A stretch of 64,000 bases of DNA from Actinoplanes nipponensis (lineage in GTDB: Bacteria; Actinomycetota; Actinomycetes; Mycobacteriales; Micromonosporaceae). Shown here piece after piece: positions 51,622 through 59,497 of the stretch. The DNA lies in contig NZ_BOMQ01000084.1 in the NCBI RefSeq assembly GCF_016862275.1, forward strand, positions 1-64,000, in the 5' to 3' direction. Position 1 is the first letter of the stretch; each line of letters opens with the position of its first letter. The translations under genes were made by a program, and so were the position numbers. Under the pieces are notes generated by a model. It saw nothing but the letters and a program-made list of their open reading frames with translations, did no database searches and was not told the DNA's origin.

Positions 51622-51912
51622 ATGACCGACGAGAACCGCCCGCCGCTGGAGGAGAGCCCGGAGGTGGCGGACGCCATCGAGGACGACGTGGCCGTGAGCG
51701 CCTTCGTCACCGGCGGCGGGCCGGACGCCGAGAACCCGGTGTTCCTGTCGCCGGGCGAGCAGCCGAGGCTGCGCACCGGGGCGGAACAGCCGTGGGAGCC
51801 GGTCGATTTGGCCGTGGCCAAGGGCTGGGACCCGACGCCGGAGAACATCGAGCGGGCCCGCCGGGAGCTGGAGCGCGACGGCGCCGCGGCCATCGAGCGC
51901 ACCGTCCCCTGA
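51622..51912 (+). CDS. Hypothetical acidic protein, 96 residues
   Basis: Not recognised. Small acidic protein: N-terminal DENRPPLEESPEVADAIEDD, then FLSPGEQPRLRTGAEQPWEPVDLAVAKGWDPTPENIERARRELERDG, possibly a C-terminal helix. The ATG at 51622 has GGAGGAG directly upstream; an ATG at 51592 is less likely. A loose match to the SigK promoter (CCATCC at 51467, CCGAAT at 51491, spacer 18) lies upstream, but the spacer differs from the two good ones. Confidence 0.7.
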   Translation: MTDENRPPLEESPEVADAIEDDVAVSAFVTGGGPDAENPVFLSPGEQPRLRTGAEQPWEPVDLAVAKGWDPTPENIERARRELERDGAAAIERTVP

Positions 51913-51941
51913 CCCGGCGGCCCGCGCGGCGCGGCGCCGGC

Positions 51942-53435
51942 TCATTCCACCGTCGCGGTGACGGTGTGCCAGCCGGTCGCGCCGTCCGGGAACGGGGTGG
52001 CCCGCTGCTCGACCTGCACGGCGCCGGTGCCGTCGGTCGCCCGCACCGAGAGGGTGTGCAGGCCGGCGGTGGCGGCCCAGTCGTAGCGCCACTGCACCCA
52101 GGTGTCCGTGGACGGGGCCGGCAGCAGCTCGGCCTTGGCCCAGGCCCGGTCGTCCACGCGTACCTCGACCGAGGTGATGCCGCGGCCCTGCGCCCAGGCG
52201 ACCCCGGCCACGGTGAGCCGGCCCGCCGCCAGCTTGGCGAACGGCGCCGGGCGGTCGATGCGCGACGCCGTCTTGACCGGGCCGCGGGCGCCCCAGCCCC
52301 GGCGCACCCAGTACGCGTCGAAGTCGGCGAAGGTGGTCAGCTCGATCTCCGTCAGCCACTTGCAGGCGCCGGCGTAGCCGTACAGGCCGGGGGTCAGCAT
52401 CCGGACCGGGAAGCCGTGCACCAGCGGCAACGGCTCGCCGTTCATCCCGACGCAGAGCATCGCGTCGCGGCCGTCGAGCACCGTCGCCACCGGCGTCCCG
52501 ATGGTCATGCCCTCGACCGAGCGGGCCACCAGCTGGTCGGCGCCGGGGTCGACGCCGAGCTCCCGCAGCAGCGGGGCGAGCGGCACCCCGAGCCAGCGGG
52601 CCGTGCCGATGTACGGCCCACCCACCTCGTTGGACACGCAGTTGAGGGTGACGTCCCGCTCGATCAGCGGCCGGCGCAGCAGGTCGTCGAAGGAGAGTTC
52701 GACCTCCCGCCCGACCATGCCGTGGATCCGCAGCCGCCAGGCGCCGAGGTCGACGCTCGGCACGGTCAGCGCGGTGTCCACGCGGTAGAAATCGGCGTTG
52801 GGGGTCACGAAGCCGGGCGCGGTGCCGGCGGGCAGCGGCTTGGCCGGGTCGGCGGCCGCGGGCAGCGCGACCGCGTCGCGTGATCTGGTCGCCGCGCCGC
52901 CGCGCACCCGCTTGACCGCCTCGGCGGCGCCACCGGCGACGACGGCGCCCCCGGCCACCAGGGCCGCGGTGCGCAGGAAGGCGCGCCGGTCGAAGGCTGT
53001 GGCGGTGGGCCGGTAGGAGCGGCGGAGCAGGAACAACAGGGTGCCGCCGGCGATCGCGGCGCCCACGATGGACGGTACGACGTCGTAGGCGACGGCGGCC
53101 GGCCGCAGGGCCGCGGCGGCCGCACCGGCCAGGCCGAAGAGGGCGGCGCCGGCGACGGCGACCCAGCGACGCCGGACGCTGAGGATGCCGACGACGGCGG
53201 TGAACACGACCAGCGCCAGGCCGATCGTGGCGAGCAGGACGGGCTTGTCGTTCGTGCCCAGGGTCCGTACCGCGAACTCCTTGAGCGGGGCCGGCGCCGC
53301 GTCGATCACCGCGCCCCCGACGGCGATCAGGGGCCCGGCCTGGGGCCGGGTCGCGGCCGCGAGCACCTCCGCGAGGGCGACCCCGAAGGCGGCCGAGAGC
53401 ACACCGATGAGGGCGGGCGGGACGATTCGACGCAT
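51942..53435 (-). CDS. Membrane molybdopterin-dependent oxidoreductase
   Basis: 497 residues, sulfite-oxidase-fold. N-terminal half has four TM segments (about 8-28, 65-85, 95-112, 118-137) and a basic RRSYRPTATAFDRRAFLRT stretch followed by a hydrophobic segment at 158-172, resembling an internal Tat-type signal. The Moco-binding domain spans about 205-400; the Mo-ligand cysteine is Cys266 in TLNCVSNEVGG, and PVRMLTPGLYGYAGACKWLTEI is typical. A C-terminal dimerisation beta domain follows. ATG at 53435 has GGAGAAGGAGA upstream. Downstream of the fasciclin gene on the same strand, beyond a hairpin; in mycobacteria SigK regulons often include envelope redox genes. Confidence 0.93.
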   Translation of the reverse strand: MRRIVPPALIGVLSAAFGVALAEVLAAATRPQAGPLIAVGGAVIDAAPAPLKEFAVRTLGTNDKPVLLATIGLALVVFTAVVGILSVRRRWVAVAGAALFGLAGAAAAALRPAAVAYDVVPSIVGAAIAGGTLLFLLRRSYRPTATAFDRRAFLRTAALVAGGAVVAGGAAEAVKRVRGGAATRSRDAVALPAAADPAKPLPAGTAPGFVTPNADFYRVDTALTVPSVDLGAWRLRIHGMVGREVELSFDDLLRRPLIERDVTLNCVSNEVGGPYIGTARWLGVPLAPLLRELGVDPGADQLVARSVEGMTIGTPVATVLDGRDAMLCVGMNGEPLPLVHGFPVRMLTPGLYGYAGACKWLTEIELTTFADFDAYWVRRGWGARGPVKTASRIDRPAPFAKLAAGRLTVAGVAWAQGRGITSVEVRVDDRAWAKAELLPAPSTDTWVQWRYDWAATAGLHTLSVRATDGTGAVQVEQRATPFPDGATGWHTVTATVE

Positions 53436-53460
53436 GACGGCTCTCCTTCTCCCTGCCCGG

Positions 53461-53492
53461 GCGCCGGCCGTGGGCATCGCCACGGCCGGCGC
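53461..53492 (-). terminator. Hairpin between fasciclin and molybdoenzyme genes
   Basis: Perfect 13-bp stem GCGCCGGCCGTGG (53461-53473) with CCACGGCCGGCGC (53480-53492), 6-base loop, no T-run. It lies after the fasciclin stop codon and may be a terminator or an attenuator/processing site that lowers molybdoenzyme expression. Confidence 0.75.
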
Positions 53493-53506
53493 ATTCCCGC
53501 TGGTGA

Positions 53507-54139
53507 TCAGCTCTTCGGCATGAGCACCGAGTCGATGATGTACACCGTGGCGTTGGCGGTCTGGACGTTGCCGCAGATGACCGAGGCCTCGTTGACCTTG
53601 AAGTCGCTGCCGCTGCCCTCGACCGTGACCTCGTCACCCTGGATGGTCTTGTGGGTGCCGGCCAGCTCCGCCGGGGTGAGCTTCCCCTCGACCACGTGGT
53701 AGGTCAGGATGCTGGTCAGGGTCTTCTTGTCGGCCAGCACGGCCTTGAGGTCGGCCGCCGGGATCTTGGCGAACGCGTCGTTGGTCGGCGCGAACACGGT
53801 CAGCGCGGGCGCGGTGTTCAGCGTGTCGACCAGGCCGGCCTGCTTGACCGCGGTGACCAGCGTGGACAGCAGCGGGTTGCCGGAGGCGGCGGTCGCGACG
53901 GGCTGCTTGCTCATGGCGTCGAAGCTGCCCGGGTCGGCCGAGTCGGTCGGCACGGCGGCACAGCCGGCGCCGAAGTTGGCCATCGCGTCGGTGGCGGCCA
54001 TGGATGGCGCGGCCGAGGTCGTGGTGGCGGCCGGGGCGGCGGTGCCGGCGTCGGAGTCGGTGTCGTCGCCGCCGCACGCCGCCAGGGAGGCGGAGAAGAT
54101 GAGAGCGGCGGCGACTGCGGTGAGCTTGGTGGCGCGCAT
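53507..54139 (-). CDS. Fasciclin-domain lipoprotein (MPT70/83-like)
   Basis: 210 residues. Lipoprotein signal with lipobox LAAC (IFSASLAACGG, Cys near residue 22), an Asp/Thr/Ala/Ser-rich linker, then one FAS1 domain from about 80: NPLLSTLVTAVKQAGLVDTL, ALTVFAPTNDAFAKIP, LTSILTYHVVEGKLTP and NATVYIIDSVLMPKS. FAS1 domains mediate surface adhesion. ATG at 54139 with GAAGGGG upstream. A SigK-type promoter lies 156 bases upstream (54295-54321), matching the link between SigK and MPT70/MPT83 in mycobacteria. Confidence 0.95.
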   Translation of the reverse strand: MRATKLTAVAAALIFSASLAACGGDDTDSDAGTAAPAATTTSAAPSMAATDAMANFGAGCAAVPTDSADPGSFDAMSKQPVATAASGNPLLSTLVTAVKQAGLVDTLNTAPALTVFAPTNDAFAKIPAADLKAVLADKKTLTSILTYHVVEGKLTPAELAGTHKTIQGDEVTVEGSGSDFKVNEASVICGNVQTANATVYIIDSVLMPKS

Positions 54140-54294
54140 GGTGAAAACCCCTTCGGATGTGGATGTCACTGCGAATTCAGAACGAACTGCTCGAATGGAT
54201 GCGCGCGATGGCGCTTGTCACTGGGCCGGGCCGGATCGGCGGCGGCCGACAGCGCTGGAGCGGCTTACGCCCCTTTTTTTTATCTCTGCATGGG

Positions 54295-54321
54295 ATTCGG
54301 AGCGGTATGCCCCACGGATGG
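54295..54321 (-). promoter_or_regulatory. SigK promoter of the fasciclin gene
   Basis: On the minus strand CCATCC (54321-54316), 15 bp, then CCGAAT (54300-54295). Same two hexamers and same spacing as upstream of sigK. It starts just past the rskA stop codon; the predicted transcript has a leader of about 150 bases before the fasciclin ATG. Confidence 0.85.
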
Positions 54322-54323
54322 GT

Positions 54324-55082
54324 CTAGATGAGCGGAACCTTCGCCACGATCTGATCGGGCGTGGGCTGGGCCGAGCCGGCGGCGGGCTCCACCGACACGG
54401 CGAAGACGTCGTTGCCGGGCACGCCGTTGACGATCTGCGCCGCCGAGGCCTCCCCGGCCGGCAGCAGACCGGCGCTGACCGGAGCGGCGCCGTCGCGGAT
54501 CGTCCACAGCTGGAAGGCCCGGTCGGCGGCGGGCGCCCGCTCGGCGCGCAGCGACACCACGCTGGCCGCCTGCAGGGCGGACGACGCCACGGTGACCCGG
54601 CCCCCGCCGGTCATCGGCGCGGTCCGGACCACCAGGTCGGGAGCGGCCAGGATGGCCTGGGTACGGGCCTCGCGCAGCTGGGCGGCGGCGACAGCGGTGT
54701 TCTTCTCGCGTACCCGCTGCTCCTGCACCGCCCACGTGGCCGCACCCGCCCCGGCGGCCAGGACGCCCGCCGCGGCCGCGCCCGCCGTGAACCGGCGCCA
54801 GCGCGACACCGCCGCCCGGGCATCCGGCCCCGGCCGGGCCGACTCGGCCGGCGGCAGCTGCCGGGTCCGGCCGATCGCGGCCAGCACGTCCGTGCGCAGC
54901 TTCGGCGGCGGCACCGACCAGGTGCTGTCGGCGAGCCGCGACGCGGTCTCGCGCAGCTCGTCGACCTCCACCCGGCACCCCTCGCACGCCACGATGTGAC
55001 GTTCGAAGGCGGCCCGCTCGAGGTCGTCCACCGCGTCCAGCGCGTACGCGCCGACCAGGGCGTGAATATCCGTCGTGGTCAT
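54324..55082 (-). CDS. rskA: Anti-sigma-K factor RskA
   Basis: 252 residues, transmembrane anti-sigma factor that holds SigK. N-terminal zinc-binding anti-sigma domain with His29-x3-Cys33-x2-Cys36 (FERHIVACEGC), a TM helix at about 98-118 ([22 protein letters not shown]), and an extracytoplasmic RskA domain (VSLRAERAPAADRAFQLWTI...VFAVSVEP). Its ATG overlaps the sigK stop (ATGA), so the two are made in step. Regulated proteolysis of such proteins releases SigK; the trigger is unknown here. Confidence 0.96.
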   Translation of the reverse strand: MTTTDIHALVGAYALDAVDDLERAAFERHIVACEGCRVEVDELRETASRLADSTWSVPPPKLRTDVLAAIGRTRQLPPAESARPGPDARAAVSRWRRFTAGAAAAGVLAAGAGAATWAVQEQRVREKNTAVAAAQLREARTQAILAAPDLVVRTAPMTGGGRVTVASSALQAASVVSLRAERAPAADRAFQLWTIRDGAAPVSAGLLPAGEASAAQIVNGVPGNDVFAVSVEPAAGSAQPTPDQIVAKVPLI

Positions 55083-55699
55083 GCCGGCACCTCCACACCC
55101 AGGCAGTCGCGCAGGCGGATCAGGCCGTCGCGCATCCGGGTCTTGACCGTGGGCAGGGGGGTCTTAAGCAGCTCGGCCACCTCGCGGTACGAGTGGCCCT
55201 GGTAGTACGCCAGCGTCACCGCCTGGCGCTGGAGCTCGGTGAGGTCGTCGAGGCAGTGCCGCACCTGCTGACGCTCCAGCCGGCCGGCCACCTCGTCGAC
55301 GACCTCGTCGTACGGGGTCTCCACCGAGGCGATGCCGACCTTCATGGTGCGATCGGCGGCCGCCTGCTCGGCGCGGACCCGGTCCACCGCGCGGCGGTGG
55401 GCGATGGTGAAGATCCAGGAGGTCGCGCTGCCGCGGGCGGCGTCGAAGCGGGCCGCGCTGCGCCACACCTCCACCAGCACCTCCTGGGCCACCTCCTCGG
55501 CCTGGGCCGGGTCGCGCAGCACCCGCCGGATCAGGCCGTAGACGCGGGGCGCGACCAGGTCGTAGAGGCGGGCGAACGCCGGCTCCTCGCCGCGCGCCAC
55601 CGCCCGTACCAGCTCGCCCATGTCGGTGACCGGCCCGGCCACCGGGTCGGGCACGGCCGACAGATGGTCGGGCCGGCGGGCCGCGCCGCGCTCAGTCAT
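55079..55699 (-). CDS. sigK: ECF sigma factor SigK
   Basis: 206 residues from the ATG used. Region 2 runs FARLYDLVAPRVYGLIRRVLRDPAQAEEVAQEVLVEVW and region 4 runs LDDLTELQRQAVTLAYYQGHSYREVAELLKTPLPTVKTRMRDGLIRLRDCL. The ATG at 55699 has GGAGAGG 8 bases upstream; an ATG at 55723 would have almost no leader. Promoter at 55739-55765 has the SigK consensus, so the operon is autoregulated. Partners rskA, the fasciclin gene and probably the molybdoenzyme follow. Confidence 0.95.
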   Translation of the reverse strand: MTERGAARRPDHLSAVPDPVAGPVTDMGELVRAVARGEEPAFARLYDLVAPRVYGLIRRVLRDPAQAEEVAQEVLVEVWRSAARFDAARGSATSWIFTIAHRRAVDRVRAEQAAADRTMKVGIASVETPYDEVVDEVAGRLERQQVRHCLDDLTELQRQAVTLAYYQGHSYREVAELLKTPLPTVKTRMRDGLIRLRDCLGVEVPA

Positions 55700-55738
55700 G
55701 GGGTCAGCCTCTCCATCGCTCATGCCGTGTCAACTCTC

Positions 55739-55765
55739 ATTCGGCACGGACGGCTACGCGGATGG
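55739..55765 (-). promoter_or_regulatory. SigK autoregulatory promoter of sigK-rskA
   Basis: On the minus strand CCATCC (55765-55760), 15 bp, then CCGAAT (55744-55739), 40 bases before the sigK ATG used. Identical architecture to the fasciclin promoter. Confidence 0.88.
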
Positions 55766-55950
55766 GTCACGGCGGCCGGTCAGCGGGGAGCTACCACGCC
55801 TGCGGTAGTTCTCCGGCGGACGACTGCATCCGCCGTAGCGGCATCACGCGCCCGCGGCAGCGCGAAATGCCACGCCGGGACGATGACCGGCCGGGGCGCC
55901 GCGACCAGGCTCGGAGTCGACAGCCGACCCCCGAGGACGAGGAAGATCCC

Positions 55951-56280
55951 ATGCGCATCGACGACCTGTACGCCGCGTCCACCGTCGCCGCGAGCACCGT
56001 GACCGCCGACCGCGTCATCGCGAGCGCCGCCGCCCTGGTGGCCCTGGCCGCGACGATCGCCGGCGGCCGGGCCCTGTCCCGCCCCGCCGGCCGCGGCAGC
56101 CTCGTCGCCCTGGTGGCCGGGGTGACCGGCATCGTCGTGGGCGGCTGGGTGATCGCCACCGCCGACGGCGGCCCGGGCACCGGCAACGGCATCGTCGGCG
56201 GCTACGCGGCGGTGGCCCTCGGGCTCATCGGCGCGGCGCTCGGCGGCCTGGCCCGGACCCGCCGCTTGCCTAGAGCGTGA
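55951..56280 (+). CDS. Small membrane protein (DUF6223-like)
   Basis: 109 residues with three TM segments: VIASAAALVALAATIAGG, SLVALVAGVTGIVVGGWVIA and GIVGGYAAVALGLIGAALGGLA, with a short basic C-terminus. Resembles small actinobacterial DUF6223 proteins, though I cannot confirm the family. ATG with GAGGACGAGGAAG upstream. Overlaps the convergent Gfo/Idh gene by 11 bp. Confidence 0.78.
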   Translation: MRIDDLYAASTVAASTVTADRVIASAAALVALAATIAGGRALSRPAGRGSLVALVAGVTGIVVGGWVIATADGGPGTGNGIVGGYAAVALGLIGAALGGLARTRRLPRA

Positions 56281-57163
56281 CCGTACGGCCGGTGCTGATC
56301 GACTCGCCGGCCGCCGCCAGGATCGCCACGACCTCCGCGCCGAAGGTCAGGTCCAGCGCGGGAGCCGGGCCGCCGTTCGACGCGGTGAGCAGCGCGTCGA
56401 CCGCGCGCCCGAAGGCCTCCACCGGCAGCCACGGCACCGCCGGCACGGTGGCCACCCCGGACTCGCCGAAGAACGCCGCGTCCTCGCGTTCCAACGCCGC
56501 CGGCGCGTCGACCGACAACGTCAGCGTGCTGACCGCGCCGCCGGTGTGCCGCAGCAGCACGTGGGTCATGTCGCGGTCGCCGGCCAGCGCGGTCACCTGC
56601 TCGACCCGGCCCAGCACGGGCAGGATCAACGCGACCGCGTGCGGGCCCACGTCCCACAGGCCGCCGCTCTCCTTGCGCCAGGCCGACGCCCCGAACGGGT
56701 TGCCGGGCTGGAAGATCGAACCCAGGTGGTCGATCCGCGCCTCCAGCCAGCCACCGGCCTCGCGCACCTCGTCGATGAACTGCTGGATCTGCGGCATGAA
56801 GCGGCGGGTGAAGAACACCACACCGGCGACCTCGCGCTCGGCGGCCGCGGCGACGATCCCGGCGGCGGCCTCGGTGGTGAAGGCGATCGGCTTGTCCAGC
56901 AACAGGTGCTTGCCGGCCCGGGCGGCGCGCAGGGCGATGTCCGCCTGCACGTCCGGGGGCAGGGCGACCGCGATGGCGTCCACGTCGGCGATCAGGGCGT
57001 CGATCTCCGCGTACGGCTGCGCGCCGTGCTCGGCGGCCAACGCCGCCGCCTTCGCCGGGTCCCGGCCCCAGACGCCCACCAGCTCCACGTCCGGGTGCGC
57101 CGCCAGGGCCGGGGCGTGCGCCTGGTGCGCCCACGGTCCCGTACCGAAAAGTCCGAACCGCAT
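56270..57163 (-). CDS. Gfo/Idh/MocA-family oxidoreductase
   Basis: 297 residues, NAD(P)-dependent sugar or polyol dehydrogenase family. Rossmann motif MRFGLFGTGPWAHQAHAPAL at the N-terminus, the conserved DKP motif in GKHLLLDKPIAFT (around 95), and a C-terminal domain with WRKESGGLWDVGPHAV carrying the D-x3-H catalytic motif. Substrate unknown. ATG at 57163 with GGAAGG upstream. Convergent with the 55951 gene. Confidence 0.93.
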   Translation of the reverse strand: MRFGLFGTGPWAHQAHAPALAAHPDVELVGVWGRDPAKAAALAAEHGAQPYAEIDALIADVDAIAVALPPDVQADIALRAARAGKHLLLDKPIAFTTEAAAGIVAAAAEREVAGVVFFTRRFMPQIQQFIDEVREAGGWLEARIDHLGSIFQPGNPFGASAWRKESGGLWDVGPHAVALILPVLGRVEQVTALAGDRDMTHVLLRHTGGAVSTLTLSVDAPAALEREDAAFFGESGVATVPAVPWLPVEAFGRAVDALLTASNGGPAPALDLTFGAEVVAILAAAGESISTGRTVTL

Positions 57164-57237
57164 CGCCGTGCCGCCTTCCCTGAAGATCACACCCGGCCGA
57201 AAGCTAACACGCGGAGGCTGATCAGTACGCTGGGCCG

Positions 57238-57606
57238 GTGATGAACGGCCCGCTGTCGACCGCGACGATCGTCGTCGCCCTGCTGCTGGGGATCTGGTAC
57301 CTGATCCGCTGCGCCCTCGACCGCGCCCCCAGCAACGCCGACCTGTGGGCCATGCTCGGCCTCAGCGCGCTGGTCGCGGTGCTGGTGCTGGTGGCGGTGA
57401 TCGGGCTGATCGGCGGCGACCGGCCCGGCGAGTGGACCACCTTCGTCGGCTACCTGATCACCACCATCGCGTTCGCCCCGGTCGGCTTCTACCTGGCCCG
57501 GCTGGAGCCGACCCGCTGGGGCACCCTCATCCTCGGCGTCGCCTGCCTGGTGCTGCCGGTTCTCGTGCTGCGCCTGCAGCAGATCGCGGAGGCCACCGGT
57601 GGCTGA
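57238..57606 (+). CDS. Small membrane protein
   Basis: 122 residues with four hydrophobic segments (TATIVVALLLGIWYLI; LWAMLGLSALVAVLVLVAVIGLIGG; YLITTIAFAPVGFYLARL; LILGVACLVLPVLVL). Unknown function. Start GTG 57238 or ATG 57241; TACGCT lies 6 bases before the GTG, suggesting a leaderless mRNA. Overlaps the next membrane gene by 8 bases. Confidence 0.82.
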   Translation: MMNGPLSTATIVVALLLGIWYLIRCALDRAPSNADLWAMLGLSALVAVLVLVAVIGLIGGDRPGEWTTFVGYLITTIAFAPVGFYLARLEPTRWGTLILGVACLVLPVLVLRLQQIAEATGG

Positions 57607-58027
57607 GCCGACACCCGCACCGACCCGGCCGCGCGACGCGGCCATCGGCACCGGCGCCGGGCGGGTGCTGCTGCTGGTGTACGGCATCTTCGCCGTCTCG
57701 GCCAGCGCCCGGGCCGGCGTGCAGATCGCCACCAAGTTCTCCGAGGCGCCGCTGGCGTTCCTGCTGTCGGCCTTCGCCGCCCTGGTCTACATCGCCGCCA
57801 CCGCGGGCCTGGCCATCGGCGGCGTCCGGGGCCGGCTGATCGCGCTGACCAGCTGCTCGATCGAGCTGGTCGGGGTGCTGGTCGTGGGCACGCTGAGCGT
57901 GTTCGACCAGGAGGCCTTCCCGGACGCCACCGTCTGGTCGGGGTACGGCAGCGGGTACGGCTACGTGCCGCTGGTGCTGCCGGTCATCGGCCTCTGGTGG
58001 TTGTGGCGCAACCGGCCCCGCGCCTGA
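57599..58027 (+). CDS. Small membrane protein
   Basis: 142 residues with four hydrophobic segments (VLLLVYGIFAVSASARAGV; LAFLLSAFAALVYIAATAGLAIGG; LIALTSCSIELVGVLVVGTLSVF; YVPLVLPVIGLWWLW). The N-terminus is Pro/Thr/Arg-rich. Pairs with the upstream 122-residue membrane protein, which it overlaps by 8 bases; this two-gene arrangement of small membrane proteins next to a glutathionylspermidine-synthase-like gene suggests linked roles. Function unknown. Confidence 0.82.
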   Translation: MAEPTPAPTRPRDAAIGTGAGRVLLLVYGIFAVSASARAGVQIATKFSEAPLAFLLSAFAALVYIAATAGLAIGGVRGRLIALTSCSIELVGVLVVGTLSVFDQEAFPDATVWSGYGSGYGYVPLVLPVIGLWWLWRNRPRA

Positions 58028-58030
58028 GCC

Positions 58031-59494
58031 TCAGGAGGCCGCCCCGACGGAGTGCGGAAGGAAGTTGCAGTTGTCGCGGGTGACGAGCCCGTCGACGCCC
58101 AGCCCCTCGCGGATGCCCATGCCGGCCGGCTCGCCGTCGATCAGCCAGGCGCCGATCACCGGGTGCACGGTGCCCTCGAGCCCGTCGAACGACGGCAGCT
58201 CCAGCAGCTCCTGCACCACGTAGCGGCCGTCGGCGCCGTACTCGGACGGGTTCTCCACCAGGGTGACGCCGTCCTTGACCAGCTTGACCGAGCCGCCCTC
58301 GCGGCCCCAGACCGGCTTCTTGGCGTACGAGGTCAGGCCGGCCGCCTTCGACGACTCCGCGAAGTACGCCGGCAGCAGGTACTTGCCGCGCTCCGGGTCG
58401 TCGCCGAACAGCTTCCACAGCACCGGCAGCAGCGCCTTGTTGCCCAGCAGCGCCGCCTTGTAGGGCGGTTCCATCCACACCGTGCCCCGCTTGGCCGGGT
58501 CGGCCATGTTGCGGAAGAACGCTTTGCCGCCCTCCTCGGTCCAGAACCACTCCCAGGGGTACAGCATGAAGATCAGGTCGATCGGCTGCGCCTTGTGCTC
58601 CTGGCCCGGCCCGGGCACGAACAGCACCCGGTCGCCGGCCACGTCCCAGCCGATCTGGCTCATCGCGATGAGCTCGACCGGGTAGCCGGCCTCCTCGGCG
58701 GTGGCCATCAGGTAGGCGACGTTCATCCGGTCCTCGCCGGACGTCTCGCTGGTCTCGTACGCGAAGTAGATCTTCGGTTTCTCCGGCAGCCACGGCCGGG
58801 CCTCGCGCAGCTTGCCGATGTTGCGCCGCCAGGCGCCGGGGTTGGCCGGTTCGCCGTCGGCCGCCTCCCAGCCGACCAGCCGGTCGTGGATGGAGTTCCA
58901 CTGCCGCCAGGGGTGCTGGGTCACGCCGGTCTGGTCCACCCAGTGCCACTGGATGACGGCGGCCTCGACCAGCGACGTCGGGGTCTGCGCGTTGTACTCC
59001 AGCAGGCGGGGGACGCTGCCGGCGCCGTTGTACCAGAGGTCGAAGCGGCCGTAGATGCTCGGCGAGTAGTCCGGGGTCTGCATCGGCAGCCGGCCGTCGG
59101 GGTCCTTGTCCTGGTGCGTCCAGGTCTCGGCGTCCCCGTCGAACCAGGTGCGGATGATCTGCTCGTGGGCGTACTCGGGGATGCCGATCTTGGCCAGGAA
59201 GCAGGTCTCCGGGCTACAGACCGAGGCGAAGTAGCCGTCCCGGCGGCCCTGCGGGGTGTTCCGCGGGCACTGCCGGACCATCCAGTCGCCGGCCTCCAGG
59301 CACATGCTGTTGAGCAGCTCGGTCGCCGTCTCCAGCTCCTCGATCTCGGCCGGGCTGAAGTCGTAGTACGGCCCCTCCTGCCAGTACGACATCATCGTGC
59401 CGTCCGGCAGCTCGGTGTCGTTGTAGGTCAGGCCGAGGCTGTAGTTGGTGAGCCGCCAGCCGTCGCGGACCGGTCCGTAGGGAATGCGCCGCAA
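58031..59494 (-). CDS. Glutathionylspermidine-synthase-like ATP-grasp enzyme (YgiC type)
   Basis: 487 residues. ATP-grasp ligase resembling YgiC/YjfC and the synthetase half of GspS: LLEYNAQTPTSLVEAAV, IYFAYETSETSGEDRMNVAYL, LIFMLYPWEWFW and SYAKKPVWGREGGSVKLV are typical. No amidase domain. Actinobacteria use mycothiol and are not known to make glutathionylspermidine, so the substrate is probably another amine/peptide. Stop codon lies 3 bases from the convergent small membrane gene. It follows a YgiB-like gene by 3 bases, as in ygiB-ygiC pairs. Confidence 0.9.
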   Translation of the reverse strand: MRRIPYGPVRDGWRLTNYSLGLTYNDTELPDGTMMSYWQEGPYYDFSPAEIEELETATELLNSMCLEAGDWMVRQCPRNTPQGRRDGYFASVCSPETCFLAKIGIPEYAHEQIIRTWFDGDAETWTHQDKDPDGRLPMQTPDYSPSIYGRFDLWYNGAGSVPRLLEYNAQTPTSLVEAAVIQWHWVDQTGVTQHPWRQWNSIHDRLVGWEAADGEPANPGAWRRNIGKLREARPWLPEKPKIYFAYETSETSGEDRMNVAYLMATAEEAGYPVELIAMSQIGWDVAGDRVLFVPGPGQEHKAQPIDLIFMLYPWEWFWTEEGGKAFFRNMADPAKRGTVWMEPPYKAALLGNKALLPVLWKLFGDDPERGKYLLPAYFAESSKAAGLTSYAKKPVWGREGGSVKLVKDGVTLVENPSEYGADGRYVVQELLELPSFDGLEGTVHPVIGAWLIDGEPAGMGIREGLGVDGLVTRDNCNFLPHSVGAAS

Positions 59495-59497
59495 GAC

